64,000 nucleotides of DNA, from positions 1-64,000 of the forward strand of contig NZ_JAIMJB010000021.1 of assembly GCF_021295345.1 (NCBI RefSeq). Direction: 5' to 3'. The notes below the pieces were generated by a model, which ran no database searches, was not told the DNA's origin, and saw only the letters and a list, made by a program, of their open reading frames with translations. The number at the start of each line of letters is the position of its first letter. The stretch's first letter is position 1. This DNA is from Motilimonas eburnea. Its GTDB lineage: Bacteria > Pseudomonadota > Gammaproteobacteria > Enterobacterales > CBDFNC01. The position numbers and the translations under genes are program-made. Below, piece after piece: positions 46,401 through 55,283 of this stretch.

Positions 46401-47465
46401 TATGGCATAGATGAAGCAGATGTCGCCCATATTTTCGAACCCTTTTACCGTGAAAAGCAATCTCGGCATCCTGATATAACAGGCACCGGGCTAGGGTTAG
46501 CGTTGGTGAAGGAAACTTTATTGTCCATTGGCGGCGACATAACCGTTGAATCGACCTCAGATCAAGGCTGCGAGTTTATTATTAGTTTGCCTCTTGCTCA
46601 GTCGCAGCAAGCTGATATGCCTTGTTTTGAGTTACAACCATTAACAGAGCCTTCACCCTCAGCCATAAGCCCACCTATCCATTTACCGAATACAGCAACA
46701 GATATAGAAGATATCTTGTTAATTGTTGAAGATAATGTTGAGTTATCCGATTACTTGGTGTCTGTATTTTGCAATCATTATCAATGCTTAGTGGCCAGTG
46801 ACGGCCAGCAAGCATTGGCGATAGCCACTGATACTATCCCAAACGTGATCTTATGTGATTGGCAGATCCCAAATTTAACTGGATTAGAAGTCTGTGATGC
46901 TATTCGTGACAATGATAAAACCTGCCACATCCCCTTTTTATTGGTCACCGCTAAGGTTGATGATGATTCTCGAAAGATGGCGCTTGTGCATCAAGTAACG
47001 GATTTTATCACTAAGCCATTTGATATTGATGAACTGAAACTTAAAGTCGATAACCTAAACGCCCTGACTCATGGTTTTTCAGCTGATAAAAACGCGACAG
47101 CCAACGTACTGGGTACCCACCATGATCTTAAAGATAAAGACCAAGAGTTCGTTAACAAACTCGAGCATATTTTTAAGCAGCATTTTCATGATAGTGACTT
47201 CAGTGTGGTGCAATGTGCAGAACAAATGTTTATGAGCAGTAAGCAGCTGCAGCGCAAAATTAAAGGGCTGTTAGGCGTGACGCCGAGTGAAATGTTACGA
47301 GAGTATCGATTACAGCAGTCGAATGAAATTTTACGCTCTGGTATTGCTATATCAGAGGTGGCCTTCATGTGTGGTTTTAGTTCGCAAAGCTACTTTAGTA
47401 CTCTCTATAAAGCCCGCTTTGGTATCACGCCGAAAAAATATCAGGATCAAGTCGAGCGAGGGTAA
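43497..47465 (+). CDS. Hybrid two-component sensor kinase/AraC regulator (intact HTCS)
   Basis: 1322 residues from ATG 43497 (AAGGA eight bases upstream, MVQAKFAFIALMLLF signal); GTG 43455 is an alternative. Order: signal peptide; periplasmic propeller repeats (FLWLATQEGLNRFDG and others) to about 680; Y_Y_Y domain; membrane helix about 765-785; HisKA with VSHEFRTPLTLI (His825); HATPase with N-box IIQNVVSNGIKYN, G1 VADDGYGI and G2 GTGLGLALV; receiver about 1070-1190 with ED pair, Asp in VILCDWQIP, Thr in LVTAK and Lys in TKPF; AraC-type DNA-binding domain about 1220-1318. All catalytic residues are present. Such proteins sense glycans or their breakdown products in Bacteroidetes. The divergence-free position before the M4 protease gene suggests control of secreted enzymes. 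Confidence 0.92.
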   Translation: MVQAKFAFIALMLLFTRPIHSSPHYSFANVSLGQGLSQASVNSIVQDDTGFLWLATQEGLNRFDGHRFESIAAGVLSSQFIWRIAKGRNGHLWVLTASGLDIYDPNTQSVVRRFSPEQITGSHAGYLIRSILIDGDHAYLAGRGGVYVVSEEGDVTNIAAVAHLNKPTLDAYMVAKDGSNTLWAATNKGLYYSIAQSNDFVLFSSDLSKEDLNATCLTATNHLVWVCTESGIYQIDTQTQGVRYFSHKTLQLANPIQILYEDSAGVIWLGSKAGLFQADFIKQQAYPIDVGSNLSQLMISAIYEDKAGNLWVGSQLHGAFKLSNSARYFNLMDEKDGLLDSSVMALNKLDNSQLQYFTANSTYNLVSTDGQVIDKTILTTTNGSKLGVIVHTLRFNDKTWLAGDFGIATLSLQSNQVTSYDLAHFGQVDRRDFVSELMVFNGTLWAFSFESGLLRYSQHTDQFLPFKPSHWPSHQPFLAKVSSATQNKDKLWLVTVDNQLIEMDKSSFQLTELAASGALVFDGVYDHLVDRSNRALWLASRSGVIRFDLNTRQFQSVNASVGSGQARAAYSVFEDEYGNIWSNAGASLLHIDPNSLQIKRYTLADGMPIQEFNAKASLPLSNGRFLMAGINGLLEVDPALVYQNDNSASAQVTHIEVKQATTVRNDESPWLAVPFRYEQALQLEQDSAIRLHFADFTFNSATRFRYKMQGIDSSWNYTELGQHSVTYHQLPPGNHTFVIETESKSGEWRGNQKLMLGVKTYFYQTIWFSLLVGLLLIMLGALIARSRARYLQQQNFKLESKVAARTQEIKAMLDQRVRLFANVSHEFRTPLTLILSPLTSALSDNAPATISQAQWTVIERNARRLLLMTDKLLKLTQTGAREATAVTPLDPVMQHIKLQYQDLAQHQQVQICFAGQEGYCVAASADELQLIIQNVVSNGIKYNRPGGHVQVKWYVNNDMLVIAVADDGYGIDEADVAHIFEPFYREKQSRHPDITGTGLGLALVKETLLSIGGDITVESTSDQGCEFIISLPLAQSQQADMPCFELQPLTEPSPSAISPPIHLPNTATDIEDILLIVEDNVELSDYLVSVFCNHYQCLVASDGQQALAIATDTIPNVILCDWQIPNLTGLEVCDAIRDNDKTCHIPFLLVTAKVDDDSRKMALVHQVTDFITKPFDIDELKLKVDNLNALTHGFSADKNATANVLGTHHDLKDKDQEFVNKLEHIFKQHFHDSDFSVVQCAEQMFMSSKQLQRKIKGLLGVTPSEMLREYRLQQSNEILRSGIAISEVAFMCGFSSQSYFSTLYKARFGITPKKYQDQVERG

Positions 47466-47809
47466 TTACCTCGCTGATATTGTTTTCGAGTGCTGAATTG
47501 AATAATGATAAACTCTAAGTTATTGAATTTAAGCGCCATAAAAGAATCTTGTATGTCTTTCTATATCTTTGAATGGTAACCACTCAGTGAACTTTAATGA
47601 GTCATTTTGTGTTGAGATTGGCCCCTTCATCAGTAGAAAAATGACAAATGTATCTTAAGCCTCATTTATGACATTTTGTCGTTTAGTTTTAAAAAATCGT
47701 CCTCTATTTGAAATAAATGTTGATGCCCTTTATCTACGCTAACTGGGCTCAAAAGAACAATGACGTTCTGATTGAGCCCTCATTAGAATTGATAAAGGAA
47801 GACAGGATA
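47466..47809. other. 344-base intergenic region upstream of the M4 protease
   Basis: AT-rich and without a gene. AATGACAAATG near 47640 and TGACATTTTGTCG near 47667 contain related GACA/TGTC half-sites that could be regulator contacts. Near 47750 an inverted pair GGGCTCA/TGAGCCC can form a leader hairpin ahead of the protease gene. No terminator for the upstream regulator was recognised. Confidence 0.4.
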
Positions 47810-49858
47810 ATGTTTAAATTGAAAGGAAGCGTCATAGCTGTTGCCGCTGCGTTAATCGCCAGCCCGACTTTTTCGGCTGAAGTAGTCGAATTGAGCCTCG
47901 ACGACGTAAACAGTCTTGGTATCGTAGGTAGCCCTCAAGCTCTGAGTTTAGGCATACTGGCAGAGCCAAATGGATTTAGTGTGTCTGAGCAAAGTCATCG
48001 TGTGCAACACGGCGAACTGCATCAGACGTTGCAACAATATTATCAAGGTGTCCCTATCTTAGGGGGGGATATTGTATTACTTAAAAATGAGCAAACGGAC
48101 AAATTTACCTACGTTGCGGGCAGTGTCGTTAAAAATATTGAAGACGATGTTAAATCTGTCACGCCATTAATTAGTGTGCGAGATATTGAAGCTTTAGCAA
48201 AACAAATTATTGCGCGCGATGAAGGTACCTCTCTTGAACACGTTAAACAAGAACAGCCAACCGATCTTTATATTTACGCCAGTGAATCGGGTAAAGCGCA
48301 CTTAGCCTATTTATTTTTTGGCTTTGTTGATGTGAATGCCGTTAAAGCACCTGTGTTGATCATGGATGCCAATACTGGAGAGGTATTAGAGCAATACAAT
48401 AATATCCCTCATGCCAAAGCAACTGGGGAAGGCGGAAATGAAAGACGTGGAATTATCAATTATGGTGAAGGAGAGTGGGATCATCTGAACGTCACTAAAT
48501 CGGGTACTCGTTGTACTTTAGAAAACCAACATGTGCGGATCGTCAATCTCAATAATCGTGCTGATTATACGACTACCTCTCCGGCTTACCCATACAATTG
48601 TGTCGATTCCGACAACCGCTTTGATGAAACTGATGTGAATGGCGCTTACGGCGTGGGCAGTGAGGCTTTGTACAATGGCACTAAGCATGTAGAGATGTTT
48701 CGCGAGTGGTATGCTACCGCGGCGTTACCATCTAAGTTAATCATGCGAGTGCACTTTGGCAATACAGATAAAGATGCAAACAATGCATTTTGGTATCAGG
48801 GCAAAATGAGTTTTGGTGACGGCGGCTCTCGGTTCCATCCATTTACGAGTGTTTCGGTGGTTGGTCACGAAGTGGCCCACGGTTTTACTGAAAATCATTC
48901 GGGGTTAGTTTATAAAAATCAATCTGGCGGTTTGAATGAATCATTTTCTGATATGGCGGGCATGGCATTAAAGGAATACATTTACGGCCATGCTGATTTC
49001 ATTATGGGCAATGAAATCTACAAAAATTCGGGCTTTATGCGTAGCATGAAAAACCCGACGTCTGACGGGCGCTCTATTGATCATGTATCGAAATACACCA
49101 CAGGCATGGATCCCCATCACTCCTCAGGTGTTTTTAATAAGGTCTTTTACAACTTAGCAACGACACCGGGCTGGAACGTAAGATATGCATTTGAAGTGTT
49201 TTTACGTGCGAATGAGCGTCGTCTATGGACTTCTAATGCAACGTATCAACAAGCCGCTGATGGCGCCTGTCGTGCGGCAGCTGATTTAGGTTGGGATGGT
49301 AATGACATTGCCGCAGCGCTGAGTGATGTTGGTTTATCATCAAGCTATTGCCGTAGCGGTAATAAGCCAGTGGGCGGCGTTACTCCCTCGGTTGAGCCGA
49401 CGATAGCACCAACCATCGCACCTACCACAGAACCAACGATTGCGCCTACACCTGATCCATTACCAGGCGGCGCTTGGAACCCTCAAAAGATATACCTTGC
49501 CGGTGATAGAGTGTCACACCAAGGTAAGGTCTATGTATCACTGTGGTGGAACCAAGGTCAAGAGCCCGGAACGGCACAATGGGGACCGTGGGATTTAGTG
49601 GATGGTGGCACCGATCCAACTCCACAACCGACTATTGATCCAACGGTAGCTCCGACGGTTGAGCCAAGTGTTACCCCTACCAGCGAACCAGATGGAAGCT
49701 GTAGTGGTGTTGGTGCTTGGAGCCCGAACCAGTCGTATTCCCTAGGCGATCATGTTGTCTACTCCGGCAATCGTTACGAGGCGATTTGGTGGAGTACCAA
49801 TGTCCAGCCAACGGATCGGTCAGCTTGGAATATTTGGAAAAAAATAGGCGGCTGTTAA
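47810..49858 (+). CDS. Secreted thermolysin-like (M4) metalloprotease with two chitin-binding modules
   Basis: 682 residues from ATG 47810, with AAAGGAAG upstream; the open frame begins at 47717. Signal peptide about 1-23; FTP/PepSY-type propeptide about 25-200; M4 catalytic domain about 205-510 with HEVAH (H353, E354, H357) and third zinc ligand E377 in GGLNESFSD (24 residues after the first His, as in thermolysin), plus catalytic His in DPHHSSGVFNK; Pro/Thr linker; CBM5/12 module (GKVYVSLWWNQGQEPG); second linker; second CBM5/12 (GNRYEAIWWSTN) to the C-terminus. Related to vibriolysin/pseudolysin. Exported, probably by type II secretion, and self-activated by propeptide removal. Downstream of the intact HTCS. 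Confidence 0.95.
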   Translation: MFKLKGSVIAVAAALIASPTFSAEVVELSLDDVNSLGIVGSPQALSLGILAEPNGFSVSEQSHRVQHGELHQTLQQYYQGVPILGGDIVLLKNEQTDKFTYVAGSVVKNIEDDVKSVTPLISVRDIEALAKQIIARDEGTSLEHVKQEQPTDLYIYASESGKAHLAYLFFGFVDVNAVKAPVLIMDANTGEVLEQYNNIPHAKATGEGGNERRGIINYGEGEWDHLNVTKSGTRCTLENQHVRIVNLNNRADYTTTSPAYPYNCVDSDNRFDETDVNGAYGVGSEALYNGTKHVEMFREWYATAALPSKLIMRVHFGNTDKDANNAFWYQGKMSFGDGGSRFHPFTSVSVVGHEVAHGFTENHSGLVYKNQSGGLNESFSDMAGMALKEYIYGHADFIMGNEIYKNSGFMRSMKNPTSDGRSIDHVSKYTTGMDPHHSSGVFNKVFYNLATTPGWNVRYAFEVFLRANERRLWTSNATYQQAADGACRAAADLGWDGNDIAAALSDVGLSSSYCRSGNKPVGGVTPSVEPTIAPTIAPTTEPTIAPTPDPLPGGAWNPQKIYLAGDRVSHQGKVYVSLWWNQGQEPGTAQWGPWDLVDGGTDPTPQPTIDPTVAPTVEPSVTPTSEPDGSCSGVGAWSPNQSYSLGDHVVYSGNRYEAIWWSTNVQPTDRSAWNIWKKIGGC

Positions 49859-49885
49859 TCAGTTAAATACTGATAAATGAATGAT

Positions 49886-49908
49886 AAAGGAGCCACATTG
49901 GCTCCTTT
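49886..49908 (+). terminator. Terminator after the M4 protease
   Basis: AAAGGAGCC (49886-49894) and GGCTCCTTT (49900-49908) form a perfect 9-bp stem with loop ACATT. The descending arm ends in TTT followed by AATAT. Confidence 0.75.
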
Positions 49909-50034
49909 AATATATCACTGAGCACCGTCTCCTTACCCTTGGGAACCCGCGACAGAAAAGATGAGTTATCAATGGCAGGGTTACCCATCAAATGATTAGA
50001 TGAATTTAGTGAACTTAACGAGAGTTAGGTACAA

Positions 50035-50063
50035 CAAAAAAGCCACCTGAAGTCAGGTGGCTT
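50035..50063 (-). terminator. Rho-independent terminator of pflB
   Basis: Read on the minus strand, AAGCCACCTG and CAGGTGGCTT pair perfectly around a 4-base loop and are followed by TTTTTTGTT. It begins about 50 bases after the pflB stop codon. It shows that the present pflB transcript ends here and does not continue into pflA. Confidence 0.9.
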
Positions 50064-50111
50064 GATGCGCTTAACTACAGCCCGCTAAGCAGGCTGTCTG
50101 CTATAAAGCTA

Positions 50112-52397
50112 TTATAGCGAGCTAGTAAAGGTACGTGTGATTACGTCGTTTTGCTGCTCTTTCGTTAGCGAGTTAAAACGTACTGCGTAGCCAGATACAC
50201 GGATAGTCAATTGTGGGTACTTATCCGGGTTTTCCATTGCATCGAGTAGCATTTCACGGTTCATTACGTTTACATTCAAGTGCTGACCACCTTCTAAATC
50301 AGGGGTGTGCTTGAAGTAACCGTCCATTAGACCCGCTAGGTTAGCGCGCTGTGAGTTATCGTCTTTACCTAGTGCATTTGGCACGATAGAGAAGGTGTAA
50401 GAGATACCATCTTGTGCGTAAGCAAACGGCAATTTAGAAACCGAAGTTAATGATGCAACCGCACCTTTTTCGTCACGACCGTGCATTGGGTTAGCACCTG
50501 GCGCAAATGGCGTACCTGCGCGGCGACCGTCAGGTGTGTTACCTGTTTTCTTACCGTATACCACGTTAGACGTGATAGTTAGGATAGATTGAGTCGCACG
50601 AGCGTTGCGGTACATTGGACGCGCTTTGATTTTCTTCATGAAGCTTTCAACAAGCTCACATGCGATGTCATCAACGCGTGCATCGTTGTTACCAAATTTC
50701 GGATAGTCGCCTTCGATTTCAAAGTCAACTGCGATGCCGTCTTCGTCACGAACCGGCTTCACTTTTGCGTACTTAATGGCCGCGAGTGAGTCAGCCGCGA
50801 TAGATAGACCTGCGATACCACATGCCATGGTGCGAGAAACGTCGCGATCATGCAGTGCCATCAGTGCCGCTTCGTAGCTGTACTTGTCGTGCATGTAGTG
50901 GATACAGTTAAGGGCTGTGACGTATTGCTCAGCTAACCAATCCATAAAGTGGTCTAGGTTGGCGTACACTTCATCAAAGTTAAGCACTTCAGAAGTAATC
51001 GCTGGGATAGACTTAGGACCTACTTGCAGTTTTAGCTTCTCATCTACACCGCCGTTGATGGCGTAAAGTAGTGTTTTAGCTAGGTTGGCACGAGCGCCGA
51101 AGAACTGCATTTGTTTACCCACGATCATTGGTGATACACAACATGCAATAGCGTAGTCATCGTTGTCAAAGTCTGCACGCATCAAGTCGTCGTTTTCGTA
51201 CTGGATAGATGACGTATCGATAGATACTTTCGCACAGTACTGCTTGAAGTTAGCAGGTAGGTTTTCTGACCAAAGTACAGTGATGTTTGGCTCAGGCGAT
51301 GGACCCATGGTGTACTGAGTGTTTAGGAAACGGAATGCGTTCTTTGTTACCAAAGTACGGCCATCTGTACCCATACCACCGATAGACTCGGTTGCCCAGA
51401 TTGGGTCACCAGAGAATAGCGTGTCGTATTCTGGCGTACGTAGGAAACGAACCATACGTAGTTTCATTACTAGGTGGTCGATTAGCTCTTGCGCATCAGA
51501 TTCAGTAATTTTACCCGCTTGTAGGTCACGCTCGATGTATACGTCTAGGAAAGTCGCGGTACGACCGAAAGACATTGCAGCACCGTTTTGTGATTTAACT
51601 GCAGCTAGGTAGCCGAAGTAAGTCCACTGGATTGCTTCTTGTGCGGTCGTTGCTGGGTTAGAAATATCGTAACCGTATTTTGCCGCCATTTCTTTCATTT
51701 GGCCTAGGGCACGGTATTGTTCGAAGATTTCTTCACGTAGCTTGATAGTGTCTTCTAGTTTAGTTCCTGCTACTAGCTCAGCTTCTAATGATTTGTGCTG
51801 TTTTGCCTTGTCAGCCATTAGGAAGTCGATACCGTATAGGGCAACGCGGCGGTAGTCACCGATGATACGGCCACGGCCGTATGCATCAGGTAAACCTGTG
51901 AGTACGCCTGACTTACGACATTTCATGATGTCGCCAGTGTAAACGTCAAATACACCTTGGTTGTGGGTTTTACGGTAGTCGGTGTAGATTTTCTTCACTT
52001 CTGGGTCTAGTTCGCGATCGTAAGCAGCAATCCCGCCTTCAACCATACGAATACCACCGTTAGGGATAATCGCGCGTTTTAGTGGTGCTTCAGTTTGTAG
52101 ACCTACGATGGTTTCTAGGTCTTTGTTAACGTAACCTGCATCGTGAGAAACGATAGTAGAAATAACAGACGTGTCGAAATCAACCGGTGCGTGGGTTCTG
52201 TTTTCTTGCTTGATGCCTTCCATTACCTTTTCCCAAAGGGCGTCGGTTGCTGGTGTTGCGCCAGCTAAGAAAGAATCATCACCTTCATAAGGGGTGTAGT
52301 TCTTTTGGATAAAGTCACGCACGTTTACCTCTGTTTGCCAGTCACCTGCGGTGAAGCCAGCCCAAGCTTGGGTAAATTGCTCTTTTTGATCTGCCAT
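50112..52397 (-). CDS. pflB: Formate acetyltransferase (pyruvate formate-lyase)
   Basis: 761-residue glycyl-radical enzyme that cleaves pyruvate with CoA into acetyl-CoA and formate during anaerobic growth. The catalytic Cys pair is C419-C420 in [10 protein letters not shown], and the radical Gly lies in RVSGYAVRF (about residue 736) near the C-terminus. Length and sequence match E. coli PflB (760). AGGAA lies eight bases before the ATG. It is followed by its own terminator, and its activase gene lies 24.6 kb away at 24696-25508. The long leader with an FNR-type promoter (52881-52922) implies anaerobic induction. Confidence 0.98.
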   Translation of the reverse strand: MADQKEQFTQAWAGFTAGDWQTEVNVRDFIQKNYTPYEGDDSFLAGATPATDALWEKVMEGIKQENRTHAPVDFDTSVISTIVSHDAGYVNKDLETIVGLQTEAPLKRAIIPNGGIRMVEGGIAAYDRELDPEVKKIYTDYRKTHNQGVFDVYTGDIMKCRKSGVLTGLPDAYGRGRIIGDYRRVALYGIDFLMADKAKQHKSLEAELVAGTKLEDTIKLREEIFEQYRALGQMKEMAAKYGYDISNPATTAQEAIQWTYFGYLAAVKSQNGAAMSFGRTATFLDVYIERDLQAGKITESDAQELIDHLVMKLRMVRFLRTPEYDTLFSGDPIWATESIGGMGTDGRTLVTKNAFRFLNTQYTMGPSPEPNITVLWSENLPANFKQYCAKVSIDTSSIQYENDDLMRADFDNDDYAIACCVSPMIVGKQMQFFGARANLAKTLLYAINGGVDEKLKLQVGPKSIPAITSEVLNFDEVYANLDHFMDWLAEQYVTALNCIHYMHDKYSYEAALMALHDRDVSRTMACGIAGLSIAADSLAAIKYAKVKPVRDEDGIAVDFEIEGDYPKFGNNDARVDDIACELVESFMKKIKARPMYRNARATQSILTITSNVVYGKKTGNTPDGRRAGTPFAPGANPMHGRDEKGAVASLTSVSKLPFAYAQDGISYTFSIVPNALGKDDNSQRANLAGLMDGYFKHTPDLEGGQHLNVNVMNREMLLDAMENPDKYPQLTIRVSGYAVRFNSLTKEQQNDVITRTFTSSL

Positions 52398-52631
52398 AAC
52401 GGTATTCCTACTGTATGTTACTCATTATTCTTCGATGAGAAAAAGTCGTTTCTCATCAACCTTGATTCTTACCATGTTTACTTTTTCATCAAAATAATCT
52501 GCTAATTGGCTTACCCATGGTTGTAAGCACTGATTATTTTGTTGTTATTTTTTTACCACCTATTATTTATATCTAGACTAATCGACCTAAGTTGTATTTA
52601 CCAGTACTAGTTTTCGTTACTTAACGGAGTG

Positions 52632-52835
52632 CTAAGTAGGGGTTAACCCCGACTGCTTGCAGGTATGCAAAATAGGGCTGTTACAGAACTTAATTAACTG
52701 ATTAATAAATAGATTCGTCTTAAGGGATAGATTACAAACAGGGGTGGAAAAAACGCGAGGTGAAACGATTCGGTTAGGGAATGCTTGGGGTAAAAAAACA
52801 ACCTCGAGATCCAGCATTGTTGGCTTAAATAGCAT
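52632..52835 (-). CDS. Small reading frame in the pflB leader (67 codons)
   Basis: Not recognised. The ATG at 52835 (MLFKPTMLDLEVVFLPQAFP at the front) follows a very strong ribosome-binding site, AGGAGGAGA, and lies about 40 bases after the predicted FNR-dependent start. The product has no obvious signal or domain. The later part (SLKTNLFINQLIKFCNSPILHTC) does not look strongly coding. It occupies the place where focA stands in E. coli between ycaO and pflB. It could be a small protein, a regulatory leader peptide, or only the front part may be translated. A 12-bp palindrome GGGGTTAACCCC (52639-52650) covers its 3' end. The next 230 bases to pflB are AT-rich leader. Confidence 0.45.
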   Translation of the reverse strand: MLFKPTMLDLEVVFLPQAFPNRIVSPRVFSTPVCNLSLKTNLFINQLIKFCNSPILHTCKQSGLTPT

Positions 52836-52880
52836 CACTGTTCTCCTCCTCACCTTCGCGTTTCATTTTCTCTAAAACAA

Positions 52881-52922
52881 AATATAGCAGACGAGAAAAG
52901 GCCAAAAATTGATCGTGATCAG
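52881..52922 (-). promoter_or_regulatory. FNR-type class II promoter of the pflB leader
   Basis: TTGAT-CGTG-ATCAG at 52909-52922 matches FNR consensus with one terminal deviation. On the minus strand TATATT (52886-52881) follows after 22 bases, placing the FNR centre about 41 bases before a start near 52875, the standard class II arrangement. This gives a leader of roughly 480 bases before pflB. Confidence 0.75.
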
Positions 52923-53137
52923 TTATATTGGGTTTGTTTTTGTAATTTTACTACATTTTGTAATTTTGTCGTGTGGTAAGGATATTGCAAAAAAAGTGTA
53001 CAGATACTTTTGAGTTAGCCCCTTGGGCTTAGTGTTGTTAAGGGCAGGTGGGATAAATTGTCGTGCTGTCTAAGCTGAAGATAACACAACAAAAGCAACC
53101 CTTGTCGTTGCTTTTGTTGTTATTGACCGAAAGTTAA

Positions 53138-54931
53138 TTACAGTTTGTGGGATTTTCTAGCGTGTTTCCCTTTTGCTAACTGCAGTTTTTCGTAGGCCGC
53201 CATTAATTTATGATGTAGCGGCTGGTTAATTAATTTGTCACTGATTTCACTTAAGCCATTGTCGCTATGGGTTTGATCAATCAAGCCAAATACTTGCTCC
53301 ACTCGTTGTGCACCATACATGCGCTTAAATACGCCTAGGTACTGTTTGCGCTTACGATCTTCATCGAGTTCCAGTTGCAGTGCTTGGTTTAGACAATCAT
53401 AAAAGCGTTGGCGATCGGCGCTTAAGGTGGATTGACCGTAATCAGCGGTCCACTGTGCCCATTCTTGCGCCTCATCTAGCTCGCCTAAGGTTAGCAGTAA
53501 TAAAGCCCGCAGCTCACCCACGCGCAAGGTTTTCCATGGATTACCAGCAGGGAAGGCAAGGCCAATTAACTCAAAAAGCCGCTCTTGTTCGCTGTAGTCT
53601 TGTTCGTCTAAATAAGCCAGAACCTTGGCGGCTTGTTTTTGGTTAGACCAATCTTTAGCCAGTTTAAACATGAGTTTGCGCAGTTTGTTACCGCCCGAGT
53701 TGTTACGCCAAACCAAATCTTCTACCGGGTAGATTTCGGATAAGCCTGGCGCTAACACACGACAAGAATACACATTTAAATGTTCGTAATCGGCAATGTA
53801 AACGGGTTGTTCTAGCTCATCAAACGCGGCGATGAGGGCTGCAAACTCTTCTGGTGAGCTGCCTTCAATATTCCAGTGTACAAAATCAAAATCGGCTTTT
53901 TTCTTAAATAAATCCCAAGAGATCAAGCCAGCACTGTCGATAAAGTGAGTTTCTAAGTTGTGATGATCCGCAACCTCTTCGTTATCAAAGGTTGGCGGGT
54001 AAAATACGTCGAGGTCTTTTAAGCTTCGCCCTTGGAGTAATTCGGTTACGGTACGCTCAAAGGCCACTTCGAATTTAGGGTGAGCACCAAAGGAGGCAAA
54101 ACAAGTGCCGTTGTTGGGGTTTAGCAGCACCACACAAATCACCGGATACTTGCCACCTAGCGAAGCGTCATAGCTATAGATAGGAAAGCCTTCAGCTTCT
54201 AATTTATCAATCGATGCCTTGATGCCAGGGTATTGGGCAATAACCTTAGCTGGAATTTCAGGCAAGCTGATGCCATCGGCGATGATCTTATTTTTCACGC
54301 TGCGTTCAAACAGCTCAGACAGAGCTTGAACGCGGGCTTCGGTTTTGGTGTTGCCCGCCGACATACCGTTACTGACGTAAAGGTTGCCAACGATATTCAT
54401 CGGGATGTAAACCGTGGCTTGGTTATCTTGGCGGGTAAAGGGCAGGGCACAAATACCGCGTTTGCTATTACCTGAGTTAAAGTCCACTAAATGCTTGGCT
54501 GTTAGTTCCCCTTGTGGATTGTAATGCTCCAGTAGATACTCATCCAATATGCCTTCGGGCAGAGAGTTATCTTGGGTTAATGGAAACCATTTTTCATTGG
54601 GGTAATGGACAAAATCGCCTTTGGCGACCTGTTTGCCGAGGTAAAAGTCAGCCCAAAAGTAGTTACAGCTTAAGCGCTCAAAAAATTCACCTAGCGCACT
54701 GGCCAAGGCCGCTTTTTTGCTTGCGCCTTTACCATTGGTAAAACACAAAGGGCAGTCTTTGTCGCGGATATGCACCGACCAAACATTGGGGACTGGGTTA
54801 AGCCAAGAGGCTTCTTCAATGTCAAAACCAAAGCGTTTAAGCTTGGCTTGCATGGATTCGATGGAGTCTTCTAAGGCAGCATCTTTACCCGTAATAAAGG
54901 TTAATGCAGAGTTGGTTTCAATGGGCGACAT
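53138..54931 (-). CDS. ycaO: YcaO, ribosomal protein S12 methylthiolation accessory factor
   Basis: 597 residues, close to the 586 of E. coli YcaO. ATP-dependent YcaO-domain protein with no thiazole-peptide partner nearby. FITGKDAALEDSIESMQAKL, EASWLNPVPNVWSVHIRDKD and NGKGASKKAALASALGEFFERLS align with the E. coli protein, which assists RimO in modifying S12. The C-terminal part (about 440-570) carries a TPR-like helical region (LGELDEAQEWAQWTADYGQ). In E. coli it lies beside focA-pflB, and the same neighbourhood is kept here apart from focA. Confidence 0.95.
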   Translation of the reverse strand: MSPIETNSALTFITGKDAALEDSIESMQAKLKRFGFDIEEASWLNPVPNVWSVHIRDKDCPLCFTNGKGASKKAALASALGEFFERLSCNYFWADFYLGKQVAKGDFVHYPNEKWFPLTQDNSLPEGILDEYLLEHYNPQGELTAKHLVDFNSGNSKRGICALPFTRQDNQATVYIPMNIVGNLYVSNGMSAGNTKTEARVQALSELFERSVKNKIIADGISLPEIPAKVIAQYPGIKASIDKLEAEGFPIYSYDASLGGKYPVICVVLLNPNNGTCFASFGAHPKFEVAFERTVTELLQGRSLKDLDVFYPPTFDNEEVADHHNLETHFIDSAGLISWDLFKKKADFDFVHWNIEGSSPEEFAALIAAFDELEQPVYIADYEHLNVYSCRVLAPGLSEIYPVEDLVWRNNSGGNKLRKLMFKLAKDWSNQKQAAKVLAYLDEQDYSEQERLFELIGLAFPAGNPWKTLRVGELRALLLLTLGELDEAQEWAQWTADYGQSTLSADRQRFYDCLNQALQLELDEDRKRKQYLGVFKRMYGAQRVEQVFGLIDQTHSDNGLSEISDKLINQPLHHKLMAAYEKLQLAKGKHARKSHKL

Positions 54932-55128
54932 AGCGGTTCCGTTAATTTGGCACTAAACACAGGCCGCTAGAATATCATAATGCTAAGCAGGGTGAAGGGA
55001 TATCGTGCGAGGGTATTGGGATTTAGCGGGGAGGGGGGCTGTTTGAGCTAAGTTTGAATCTTGCCTGTTCTAGATGTGGCTAAGGGGCAAGGCATAAGCC
55101 ATCCCCCTCAAAATCAGCTAAATAGTAT

Positions 55129-55239
55129 TTATTTAGCTTTTTTTAGCTGCTTAGCCAGCTTTTTCAGTTTTTTCTCTTGCTTTTCAATCTTCGCTTGACG
55201 GGCTTTGATTTCTTTTTTGATTTGCTTAGCTTTTGCCAT
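55129..55239 (-). CDS. 36-residue Lys-rich helical protein
   Basis: Begins MAKAKQIKKEIKARQAKIEK and ends in KQLKKAK. Nearly half the residues are Lys or Arg, with Leu/Ile spaced for an amphipathic or coiled-coil helix. AAGGA lies nine bases before the ATG. The product could bind RNA, ribosomes or membranes; no family is recognised. The plus-strand sequence over its 3' end, AGCTAAATA/TATTTAGCT then seven T, also looks like a terminator. Upstream of ycaO on the same strand; 54932-55128 holds no gene. Confidence 0.65.
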   Translation of the reverse strand: MAKAKQIKKEIKARQAKIEKQEKKLKKLAKQLKKAK

Positions 55240-55283
55240 GGTTATGGTTCCTTTTTAGATTGGATTCAGGCTTTTTAGGGGGA

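Noticed and set aside
25509-49858. A new defence system or prophage in the accessory block
   Set aside because: Every large gene fits secreted hydrolases, regulators, redox proteins or housekeeping types. There is no integrase, phage structural gene, restriction, toxin-antitoxin or nuclease module.
53138-54931. YcaO as part of a thiazole/oxazole peptide cluster
   Set aside because: No dehydrogenase, cyclodehydratase partner, precursor peptide or exporter nearby. Sequence and neighbourhood match the E. coli YcaO that acts with RimO.
55115-55148. Plus-strand terminator-like stem AGCTAAATA/TATTTAGCT followed by seven T
   Set aside because: No plus-strand gene lies upstream, and the T run is the Lys-codon stretch of the minus-strand 36-residue gene. 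Kept only as a note.
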